Below, piece after piece: positions 10,213-18,683 of a stretch of 64,000 bases of DNA. Where the stretch lies: contig PXRO01000037.1 of assembly GCA_003021685.1 (NCBI GenBank), positions 221,204-285,203 on the forward strand. The letters run 5' to 3'. The position numbers and the translations under genes were made by a program. This DNA is from Halobacteriales archaeon QS_4_62_28 (lineage in GTDB: Archaea > Halobacteriota > Halobacteria > Halobacteriales > Haloarculaceae). The notes below the pieces were generated by a model. It was not told the DNA's origin, did not search any database, and saw only the letters and a list, made by a program, of their open reading frames with translations. The number at the start of each line of letters is the position of its first letter. The first letter of the stretch is position 1.

Positions 10213-10640
10213 TGCTCGGCGGTACGGAACTCACCACGGTACAGGATATCCGCGACGACGGATCGTACGTCTGTACGGTCAGGGACGCCTACGGCGACGA
10301 AGACGAGGTCATCGTCGTCTCCTGTTCAGACGATACTGACCAAGCGGTTAGGGGCTGGATCAACCGCTGTACGCACGAAGCCCAGCGGTTCGACACGGGC
10401 GAGGGCGTCCCGATGCGGGGCGGCCAGATTATCTGTCCCAGGCACGGGTCACTGTTCGATGCCTGCTCGGGCGAGTGTGACAACGGGATGGCCGCCGACA
10501 CCACGCTCCCCGATGTCGAACTCACCATCGAGGACGGCACAGTGTACCTGACCGACAACGATTATAAATTCTCACACGAGGGTAAGATAGAGAAAGACGA
10601 CGACAACGGCCCGAGTTCGACCTCACACATCGGGTTCTGA
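10212..10640 (+). CDS. Rieske (2Fe-2S) protein
   Basis: CTHEAQRFDTGEG...ICPRHGSLFDACSG Rieske CxH / CxxH motifs. Confidence 0.9.
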   Translation: MLGGTELTTVQDIRDDGSYVCTVRDAYGDEDEVIVVSCSDDTDQAVRGWINRCTHEAQRFDTGEGVPMRGGQIICPRHGSLFDACSGECDNGMAADTTLPDVELTIEDGTVYLTDNDYKFSHEGKIEKDDDNGPSSTSHIGF

Positions 10641-10665
10641 AATAGAAGTACCAATCGACGAACGA

Positions 10666-13149
10666 TCAGTCGGCGAGTTCGGCTTGCCAGTCTTCGACCT
10701 GACTCGCAGAGACGCCCTGGACGTCGGCAGCGATTTCACCGGGGTCGACATCCCGGAGGTCTGCCGGTTCTTCGACGCCGACGGCTTCGAGTTTCTCGGC
10801 GGTTGTGCCGCCGATACCGGTGAGGTCTTCGAGGTCGTCGATAGCGTTTCGGGCCTGGTATTCGGCGTAGTTGCAGATGGGACAGCCCAGTTCCCAGGGG
10901 TCGTCGTCCCCGTCGTGGATGGCGATCTCCGGCAGGTCGTGGTCTTCACAGCGGTCCTCACCGACCACGATGTCACCGTTGCGGGGCAGGGGCAGCGAGT
11001 ACTCGCAGTCCGGATAGCGGGTACAGCCAACGAGTCGAGAGCCAGAGCGGAGGCGCTTGATCGCCAGTTCGCCACCCTCGTCCTTACCGCAATCCGGGCA
11101 GATGCCGATGATTTCGTCCTCGGTCTCGTTGGCCTTCTCGGCCTCACAGCGGGGGCACCCATGGACGAAGGTGTCCCGGCCGGCCAGCATCTTGACACGG
11201 TTCAGGCCATGGTCCTCACAGGTGTCGTCGAGCACCTGGGGTTCGCCAGTCGAGGGCAATGGGAGCGTGTAGCGACACTCCGGGAAGCCGTCACACCCGA
11301 CGAAATACGACCCCTGGCGCGAGCGGCGCACGAGTAAATCGTCACCACAGTCGGGACAGGGTCCCAGCGTTTTGTCGGCCTTGAGCGACTCCTGGAGGTA
11401 CTCGCCGATCTCGTCGCGGGAGTCGGATAGTTCCTCGAACACGCGGTCGAGCATCTCCCGTGATTCCTGTGTCACTTCGTCGAACGTTGCTTCGCCGCTG
11501 GCGATGGCCGACATGTCGGCCTCCATCTGGGCGGTCATCTCCTCGCTGACGATGTGGTCGGCGAACTCCTCTGCAGCCTCGACAACGGCCTCGGCCAGCG
11601 TCGTCGGCCGTGGCGGGTCGTTCTCGATGTAGCCCCGGTCGTACAGTTTTTCGATGCTATTGTGTCTGGTACTTTTTGTGCCCAGCCCAAGATCTTCCAT
11701 TCTCTTGATAAGTCTGGACTGGCCGTAACGTCGCGGTGGCTGGGTCTGCTTCGCGTCGAGCACGACGTTACTCATGGCCAGCTCGTCGCCCTCGTCGACC
11801 GGTGGAACGACGTTCTCGCTGGCCGAGGAGTAGGGATAGACGGCGTGATATCCCGGTTCGAGCAGGCGCTTACCGTTTGCCTTCAGCGAGTGGCCAGCGC
11901 TCTCGGCGACGACACGCAGGTGTGCCCACTTGGCTGGCTGGGCGACCGTTGCGAAGAAGCGCCGGACGACCAGTTCGTAGATTTCCCACTCGTCGTCGTC
12001 GAGTTCGGTGCGGGCGGGCAACTCGCCGGTCGGATGGATCGGTGGGTGGTCGGTGGTCTCCTCGTCGCCCTCGGTCGGGACGATGTCGTCCTGTTCGAGC
12101 AGCGACTCGGCGTCCTCGCCAAAAGGTCCACTACCCACGAAGGAATCAAGTAGTTCATCCGGTTCGAGGTCGTCGGGATACACCGTGTTGTCCGTCCGGG
12201 GATAGGTCATGTAGCCCGCAGTGTACAGTTCCTCGGCCAGACTCATGGCTCGCTGGGCGGAGTAGCCAAGCGACCCTGCCGCGGAGATGAAGGCCGTCGT
12301 GTTGAACGGCTCGGGCGGCGCGTCGGTCCGGGTGCGCGTGCGCACCGAGGTGACCGTGGCGCTGTCGACGCCTGCGAGGTCATCATACACCGCCTGGGCC
12401 GTCTCCTCGTCCCAGACGCGCTCTGCCTCGCTGCCGTCGTCGTCGTAGAAGTACTGGGCCTCGAAGCCAGCATCGTCTTTCTGGAGGTCGGCGAAGAGTT
12501 CCCAGTAGTCCTCCGGATCGAACGCCTGGATCTCGCGCTCGCGGTCGACGATGAGTTTCAGCGTCGGCGACTGCACTCGACCGACCGAGATGAAATCGTC
12601 GCCCAGCTGGCGAGCCGACAGCGAGAGGAAGCGCGTCAGCGCCGCGCCCCAGACGAGGTCGATCACCTGGCGAGCCTCGCCGGCCTCGGCCAGGTCGAAG
12701 TCGATTTCGTCGGGGTTGGCGAAGGCCTCCGTCACCTCCCGTTCGGTGATCGAGGAGAAGCGCACCCGGTCGACGGGCACGTCGGTCTCCTCGCGGATGA
12801 GTTCGTAGGCCTCCTTGCCGATCAACTCCCCTTCCCGGTCGTAGTCTGTCGCGACGGTCGCTGTGTCGGCCTGGCGGGCGAGTTTCCGCAACGTCGCGAC
12901 GATGTTCTCCTGGGTGGCCGACTTGACGATCTCCGCATCGACGAGTTCGGCCGGTTCCACGTCACGCCAGTCGGCGTACTCCGGCGGGAAGTCGACGCCG
13001 ACGACGTGGCCCGAGAGGCCCATACAGCGCTTGGTGCCCCAGCGATAGACGTTGACACCGTTGACGCGGTCGGCAGTGGCAGCACCGTCGCTGAGGATCT
13101 CTGCGATACGCCGGGCAGCGTTTTCCTTCTCGGTGATGATCAACTCCAC
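10666..13149 (-). CDS. topA: DNA topoisomerase I (type IA) with C-terminal zinc-finger repeats and helix-hairpin-helix
   Basis: MELIITEKENAARRIAEIL Toprim start, TDYDREGELIGKE, TYPRTDNTVYP active site, CPDCG zinc motifs; GTG start. Confidence 0.97.
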   Translation of the reverse strand: MELIITEKENAARRIAEILSDGAATADRVNGVNVYRWGTKRCMGLSGHVVGVDFPPEYADWRDVEPAELVDAEIVKSATQENIVATLRKLARQADTATVATDYDREGELIGKEAYELIREETDVPVDRVRFSSITEREVTEAFANPDEIDFDLAEAGEARQVIDLVWGAALTRFLSLSARQLGDDFISVGRVQSPTLKLIVDREREIQAFDPEDYWELFADLQKDDAGFEAQYFYDDDGSEAERVWDEETAQAVYDDLAGVDSATVTSVRTRTRTDAPPEPFNTTAFISAAGSLGYSAQRAMSLAEELYTAGYMTYPRTDNTVYPDDLEPDELLDSFVGSGPFGEDAESLLEQDDIVPTEGDEETTDHPPIHPTGELPARTELDDDEWEIYELVVRRFFATVAQPAKWAHLRVVAESAGHSLKANGKRLLEPGYHAVYPYSSASENVVPPVDEGDELAMSNVVLDAKQTQPPRRYGQSRLIKRMEDLGLGTKSTRHNSIEKLYDRGYIENDPPRPTTLAEAVVEAAEEFADHIVSEEMTAQMEADMSAIASGEATFDEVTQESREMLDRVFEELSDSRDEIGEYLQESLKADKTLGPCPDCGDDLLVRRSRQGSYFVGCDGFPECRYTLPLPSTGEPQVLDDTCEDHGLNRVKMLAGRDTFVHGCPRCEAEKANETEDEIIGICPDCGKDEGGELAIKRLRSGSRLVGCTRYPDCEYSLPLPRNGDIVVGEDRCEDHDLPEIAIHDGDDDPWELGCPICNYAEYQARNAIDDLEDLTGIGGTTAEKLEAVGVEEPADLRDVDPGEIAADVQGVSASQVEDWQAELAD

Positions 13150-13236
13150 ACGACATCACCCTGAGGTCCGGTCATAGGACCTGATAGGACCGACACAGTT
13201 CTAAAGCTTTTCGCCCGAAATCGCTGCACAGCGCGG

Positions 13237-13278
13237 GTATGCGTGCGTTTGCGGGCGTGCATGCGGTCGCGCGTGTGC
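13237..13278. promoter_or_regulatory. Three strictly alternating purine-pyrimidine runs upstream of topA
   Basis: gtatgcgtgcgt (13237-13248), gcgtgcatgcg (13255-13265), cgcgcgtgtgc (13268-13278) read directly. Confidence 0.5.
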
Positions 13279-13449
13279 TGGTGGTGCGTTTTTGCTCCGG
13301 TCTCGACCTCTCTTGATCGAGGCCTCGTTCCGTGTCAGTGGTCGCCGGACCGTCGATCCCTCGCCCTAGCGTACTGTCCCGTGCATCCACGAATCCCCTC
13401 GATAGGACGTAACGAGTGGATTTTTCACGGGCCACGTTGATCCTCAGGT

Positions 13450-14508
13450 ATGCGTGTGGCGTTTGTCTCGATGGAGACGACAGACCATCGGGACACCGAA
13501 GGAAACCGTCGCCTCGAACGAGTGGCTCGGCACCTGGCCGAGGCCGGCCACGACGTGTCGATGTACTGTGCCCGCTGGTGGGACAGCGACCAGCGCACCT
13601 TCGAACCCGAGCGCATCACCTACCGAGCGGTGACGACCACGCCGTCCCCGGTCGCCTTTGCCACGCGACTGCCCGTCCGCCTCGCGCGCGACCCGCCGGA
13701 CGTAATCCACGCCAGTCCGTGCCCATCCGGCGGCGTCATCGCCGCTGGGATCGGAGGCACCCTCACCCGCGCACCGGTGCTGGTCGACTGGTTCGGCGAC
13801 GAGGACCTCGACGGGGCCCGCCCGGCCAACCGGGCCGCCAGAAGTCCGGACTGCGTCGTCACTCCCTCTGAACTGGTCAGGACGCGCGTTCGCGAACGTG
13901 GCGCGAGCGGCGACCGAACGCGGATCATCCCCGAGAGCATCGACATGGACCAGGTCCGCGCGACCGAACCAGCCGACACCGTCGACGTGGCCTTCGCTCA
14001 CCCGCTGGACGACAGCGCAAACGTCGAGAGCCTCCTGCTCGGACTGGCCGAGTTGCGCGAGAAAGACTGGTCTGCGAAGATCATCGGTGATGGGCCACAC
14101 CGGGCCGACTACGAGCGACAGGTCAGCGACCTCCGGATCGACGACCGCGTCGAGTTCGTCGGGGCCTGCGACCGCGAGGAACGAATCAGCATCTACCGGG
14201 GTGCTCACGTGTTCGTCCAGACAGCCTACAGGGAGTACTTCGCGACGGAGTTACTGTGGGCACTTGCCTGTGGCTGTATCGGCATCGTCGAGTACCAGGC
14301 CGAATCCAGCGCGCACGAACTCATCGAACAGCGTGATCGGAGTTTCCGGGTCACGAGCACCCAGCAGATGGCCAGGGCCATCGTCGAGGCCGGCGAGTTC
14401 GATCACGAAATCATCGACGAGTCGCTGGCCAAGTACGATCACGATGCCGTCAGATCACATTACCTGGACCACTACAGACGGCTGATCGACGACCACGGCG
14501 TCCTGTGA
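13450..14508 (+). CDS. Glycosyltransferase family 4-like protein
   Basis: AEAGHDVSMYCARWW, AKIIGDGPHRADYERQVSDLRIDDRVEFVGACDREERISIYRGAHVFVQTAYREYFATELLWALACGCIGIVEYQAES. Confidence 0.9.
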   Translation: MRVAFVSMETTDHRDTEGNRRLERVARHLAEAGHDVSMYCARWWDSDQRTFEPERITYRAVTTTPSPVAFATRLPVRLARDPPDVIHASPCPSGGVIAAGIGGTLTRAPVLVDWFGDEDLDGARPANRAARSPDCVVTPSELVRTRVRERGASGDRTRIIPESIDMDQVRATEPADTVDVAFAHPLDDSANVESLLLGLAELREKDWSAKIIGDGPHRADYERQVSDLRIDDRVEFVGACDREERISIYRGAHVFVQTAYREYFATELLWALACGCIGIVEYQAESSAHELIEQRDRSFRVTSTQQMARAIVEAGEFDHEIIDESLAKYDHDAVRSHYLDHYRRLIDDHGVL

Positions 14509-14605
14509 ACCGACTATACTCTCGCTTCGGGTTTGGCGGACAGAACGACGCGCCCTCTCCGCTCCGACGCAAGGGGTTTACTCGTCGGGCCGATACGGAC
14601 TGGCA

Positions 14606-16516
14606 GTGACCTCCGAGGATGCAGACCGGATAGGGGACGACGGTGACCGACTAGCAACTGAGCAAGAGACGCTCGCTGTCGGCGACGTGTACGACGCAAT
14701 CGACGCCGTCGGCAAGCCCCACCTCACGCCGGCGGAGTTGGCCGGCAAGACCGGCCTGACCGCCGACGTGGCGCGCGAGCAACTGGCGCGACTGGCCGAG
14801 GACGACGAACTAGAACGCCAGCGCGTCGCCGACGCCGAGGCGGTCTACTATCCGCCGGACCTCGACGCCGTCACCGACCGAGAGCGGGTGGTTCTTTTTC
14901 CGGACCGCCACGAAATCGTCGCCGAACACGCAGACCAGTTCACGCGCGCACAGTTATCGCAGTTTGCCCGTCTCGTCGATACCAATCGTTCGGGCGGAGC
15001 CATCTACGAGATGCGCGAGGAGGACGTCTGGCAGGCACCCTATGAATCGCTCGACGAATTGCTCACGACCATGCGGGACGTGTTCGGCGAGCGCTCGCCC
15101 CACCTCGAAGAGTGGGTCACCAGCCAGTGGGAACGCGCCCGGAAGTTCCGCCTGGTCACCCACGAGGACGGCTACACCGTCCTGCAGGCCGAGAACGACG
15201 ATCTGATGGGCAACGTCGCCCGGCAAAAACTCGACGACGACGTGTTGCGTGCGCCTATCTCTGACTCGGAATCGTGGGTCAACGAAGCGATGACGGCACA
15301 ACTCAAGCGCACGCTGTACGAGGCGGGCTACCCCGTCCGTGACGACCGGGACCTGGACGAGGGCGACGCCCTCTCCGTCGAGTTGCAGTTACCCCTCCGG
15401 GCGTACCAGGCCGACTGGGTACAGCGGTTCCAAGCGCAGGGATCGGGCGTGTTCGTCGGCCCGCCAGGGTCGGGTAAGACCGTCGCCACGATGGGTGTGA
15501 TGGACGCCATCGGCGGCGAGACGCTGATCCTGGTGCCCTCGCGGGAACTCGCCAGTCAGTGGCGCGAGGCGTTCCTCTTGCACACCGACCTCGACGAGAC
15601 ACAGATCGGCGAATACCACGGCGGCGAGAAGTCGATCCGGCCGGTCACTATCGCGACCTACCGGACGGCGGGAATGGACCGCCACCGGAAACTGTTCGAC
15701 GAGCGCCGCTGGGGACTGATCGTCTACGACGAGGTCCAGCACATTCCCGCAGACGTTGCCCGGCGGAGCACGCGCCTCCAGAGCAAACACCGTCTCGGCC
15801 TGACCGCAACCCCGGTCCGGGAGGACGACAAGGAAGAAGAGATTTTCACGCTCGTGGGGCCACCCATCGGCACCGACTGGTCGGCGCTGTTCGACGCCGG
15901 GTTCGTTCAGGAACCGGAGGTCCAGATCCGACTCGTTCCCTGGGCTGACGAGGACATCGCCGACGAGTACGTCTCTGCGGTCGGCCATGGCCGCCGCCAG
16001 ACCGCCGCCTCGAACCCGGCGAAACTCGACGAGATTCGCTACATCCTGGCCGAACAGTCCTCGGCAAAGGCGCTCGTCTTCGTCGAGTATCTCGACCAGG
16101 GCGAGGCCGTCGCCGAAGGTCTCGACGCGCCCTTCATCAGCGGCGAAACCCGACACGCCCGCCGAGAGAAACTGTTCGACGAGTTCCGACGCTCCGAGCG
16201 AGACACGCTCGTCGTCTCTCGTGTCGGCGACGAGGGCATCGACCTGCCTGACGCCGAACTCGCGATCATCGCCTCCGGCCTCGGTGGCTCACGTCGTCAG
16301 GGCGCACAGCGGGCCGGCCGAACGATGCGCCCGGTCGGCGACGCCAGACTGTATCTCCTCGCGACCCGGGGCACCGAAGAAGAGGACTTCGTCCGCCAGC
16401 AGATGCGCCACCTCGCTTCGAAGGGCATTCGCGTGACCGAGCACGACGCCGCGGCCGTTTCCGACCCGACCCGGGATGATGGAAACGAAACCCACGACGA
16501 CAACGGCCGCGCCTGA
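14606..16516 (+). CDS. XPB/Rad25-like DEAD/DEAH superfamily II helicase
   Basis: GVFVGPPGSGKTVATMG Walker A, VYDEVQHIP, LGLTATPVREDDKEEE, QRAGRTMRP motif VI; N-terminal winged-helix-like region; GTG start. Confidence 0.92.
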   Translation: MTSEDADRIGDDGDRLATEQETLAVGDVYDAIDAVGKPHLTPAELAGKTGLTADVAREQLARLAEDDELERQRVADAEAVYYPPDLDAVTDRERVVLFPDRHEIVAEHADQFTRAQLSQFARLVDTNRSGGAIYEMREEDVWQAPYESLDELLTTMRDVFGERSPHLEEWVTSQWERARKFRLVTHEDGYTVLQAENDDLMGNVARQKLDDDVLRAPISDSESWVNEAMTAQLKRTLYEAGYPVRDDRDLDEGDALSVELQLPLRAYQADWVQRFQAQGSGVFVGPPGSGKTVATMGVMDAIGGETLILVPSRELASQWREAFLLHTDLDETQIGEYHGGEKSIRPVTIATYRTAGMDRHRKLFDERRWGLIVYDEVQHIPADVARRSTRLQSKHRLGLTATPVREDDKEEEIFTLVGPPIGTDWSALFDAGFVQEPEVQIRLVPWADEDIADEYVSAVGHGRRQTAASNPAKLDEIRYILAEQSSAKALVFVEYLDQGEAVAEGLDAPFISGETRHARREKLFDEFRRSERDTLVVSRVGDEGIDLPDAELAIIASGLGGSRRQGAQRAGRTMRPVGDARLYLLATRGTEEEDFVRQQMRHLASKGIRVTEHDAAAVSDPTRDDGNETHDDNGRA

Positions 16517-16825
16517 CGCCAGGTATCGACCCGATCACACACGTACGCCAGTCACGTTCCACGCCCCCTCCCCGCGCCAGGACAGTCACTATCCCACGCT
16601 AAACACTCGTCCGGTAATCCGCGGTGGCGCGCACTCGCTCGCGCTTCGTCGCGAGCACACACTGTGCGAGGGACGAACGAGCGCAGCGAGTGAGTCGGTT
16701 GGGGAGGCGTGTGGTTTCGGTGTGGTGCTGTCCTGGTGGACGAACGGGCGAGAACAGGTCGCGGGTGGTGCGCGGGCACTATTGGAGCGAACGGAGTGAG
16801 CGAGAATATCCCGCACAGCACCCGC

Positions 16826-16896
16826 GAGCGGATCGAGGGCGTTCAGAGCAATGATGATTGTCGAGAAATATCGAGAGAGCGGATCGAGGGCGTTCA
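16826..16896. repeat. Direct repeat of 20 bp, 51-bp period
   Basis: gagcggatcgagggcgttca at 16826-16845 and 16877-16896; second copy contains the stop codon of the adjacent methyltransferase. Confidence 0.85.
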
Positions 16897-17322
16897 CTCG
16901 CCGTCGTTTTCCAGAGCCGTCTCGACGACGTACCCCCACCGTTCCAGTCCCTCGTCCTCGTGAGACCACAGTTGCTGAAGAATCGGAACGGCGGCGTCCC
17001 ACTGCTCGTCGGTCGTCAGTTCCTCCCAGCGCAGAATGATCGCGTGGTACGAGGCGATAGCGTCGAAGGCATCGTTGGCGAAAGGCAGGTTCGCGAGGTC
17101 GCCCTGGACGAACCCGGCGTCGGGGACCCGCTCCCGGGCAGTGGCGATCTGTTCTGTCGAGATGTCCAGACCGACGACGCTGTGGCGTTCGGCCATCGTC
17201 TTCAGCAGCGGCCGACCGGCCCCACAGCCAGCGTCGAGGACGAGTCCCGACTCGATGCAGCCGTTGCCCGCACACCACACTGCCAGGCACTCGTCTTCTG
17301 GAACCTCGGTCGTGTCATTCAT
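16894..17322 (-). CDS. Class I SAM-dependent methyltransferase
   Basis: GLVLDAGCGAGRPLLKTMAERHSVVGLDIS motif I and DLANLPFANDAFDAIASYHAIIL. Confidence 0.88.
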   Translation of the reverse strand: MNDTTEVPEDECLAVWCAGNGCIESGLVLDAGCGAGRPLLKTMAERHSVVGLDISTEQIATARERVPDAGFVQGDLANLPFANDAFDAIASYHAIILRWEELTTDEQWDAAVPILQQLWSHEDEGLERWGYVVETALENDGE

Positions 17323-17444
17323 GCCAGGTGTCCTGACCGCAGCACTCCTCCTCACCGGGTTCGAAACGCTGAGTCGCGGCTTCGCCATCAGGGGATCGAC
17401 AGGATGATACGACGACATCGAGGCGTTCACACAAACGAAGACAG

Positions 17445-18347
17445 ATGGGACTGACAGACATCATCGAGGACTACCTCTTGCTGTGGATCCTCCTCTCGGT
17501 CGTGATCGGCATCGCCGTCCCGCGAGTAGCGACCGTGACGCGTGTCTCGACGGCGATCCTGGCAGTGATGATCGGGAGCATCTCGCTGACACTGTCGGCT
17601 GACCAGTTCCGACAAGTCGATTCCCGGACACTCGGGGCCGTCCTCCTCGGCCACGTCACGATGCCGTTTCTCGCGTTTGACGTGGCATACGCACTCGGGT
17701 TGTCGCCGGAACTGACGGTCGGGTTCGTCGTGCTCGGATCGGTCACGCCGGAACTGGTGACGCCAGTGATGACCGAACTCGCCGACGGTGACACGGCACT
17801 CTCGACGACCGCGCTGGTCGTGATCGGCATCGGAAGCGTGGGGTTCATCCCCGCTGTCGTCACCCTTCTGGTCGGCGGTATCGACGTGCCGACAGCGCCA
17901 ATCGTCGAACAGTTAGTCGTCGCAGTCGTTGCACCGATGGTCGTCGCCGTCAGTGTGCGGGCGTGGCGACCCGACCGTGTCGGCGCATACGACGAGTACT
18001 ATCCGGCCATCTCTGCGACGATGGTCGTTCTCATCATCGGTGGCGTGACGGCCGCGAATGCGACAGTCATCCGCTCGAACCTCTCACTACTGGCGGGCGT
18101 CGGTGCCGGTGTCGTCGCCCTGAACGTGCTCGGCTATGGCGTCGGCTTTGTCGTCGGCAGTCAAGCACCACAGTCGATGCGTATTTCGTCGATTCTCTCG
18201 GTTGGGATGCGTGATTTCGCAGTCGCTGCTGCGCTCGTGATAGCGGCCGGCCTGCCGACGATTGCATCGCTCCCGGCAGTTGCGTTCGGAGTCGTCGAGA
18301 TGGCAACGAGCGCTGGTCTCGTAAAGTGGTTCACTCGGCGGAAGTGA
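17445..18347 (+). CDS. Bile acid:sodium symporter/BASS-like integral membrane transporter
   Basis: Multiple TM segments; GFVVLGSVTPELVTPVMTELADGDTALS resembles the SBF family. Confidence 0.75.
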   Translation: MGLTDIIEDYLLLWILLSVVIGIAVPRVATVTRVSTAILAVMIGSISLTLSADQFRQVDSRTLGAVLLGHVTMPFLAFDVAYALGLSPELTVGFVVLGSVTPELVTPVMTELADGDTALSTTALVVIGIGSVGFIPAVVTLLVGGIDVPTAPIVEQLVVAVVAPMVVAVSVRAWRPDRVGAYDEYYPAISATMVVLIIGGVTAANATVIRSNLSLLAGVGAGVVALNVLGYGVGFVVGSQAPQSMRISSILSVGMRDFAVAAALVIAAGLPTIASLPAVAFGVVEMATSAGLVKWFTRRK

Positions 18348-18422
18348 CCCGACCAGAGGCTCTGTTTCCAACTGTCGAGTGCGCGCCGGAGCCTAATATT
18401 TTAGCCAGGCGTCTTATACCTG

Positions 18423-18641
18423 ATGACTTCTTGTGATCCTATGATGAGTGTCCTCCGCCGAGTCCGAGACATCCTTCCAGCGAATAGTGAACAACCTAAT
18501 GTACCCGAACAGCCCTCGACACGCCTCTATCGGTGCGATCCGTGCAGTCGGACCTACGTCAGCGAGTCGATGGAGTCCTGTCCGGAATGCGGGGAGACGG
18601 TCGAAACGACGCCCACCGGTCAAGACCTGGGCTACCTGTAG
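18423..18641 (+). CDS. Small zinc-ribbon protein
   Basis: YRCDPCSRTYVSESMESCPECGETVETTPTG: two CxxC knuckles. Confidence 0.75.
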   Translation: MTSCDPMMSVLRRVRDILPANSEQPNVPEQPSTRLYRCDPCSRTYVSESMESCPECGETVETTPTGQDLGYL

Positions 18642-18683
18642 CAGTGCCGTTTTTCGACCGAATACCGCGCCTGGGTAGCGACG

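Noticed and set aside
13172-13435. 87-aa ORF upstream of topA
   Set aside because: Composition is not haloarchaeal (basic, Ser/Thr/Arg-rich) and it covers the alternating purine-pyrimidine promoter region.
14606-16516. XPB-like helicase as part of a defence island
   Set aside because: Neighbours are a glycosyltransferase, a methyltransferase and a transporter; no nuclease or restriction partner and XPB-like helicases are common haloarchaeal housekeeping genes.
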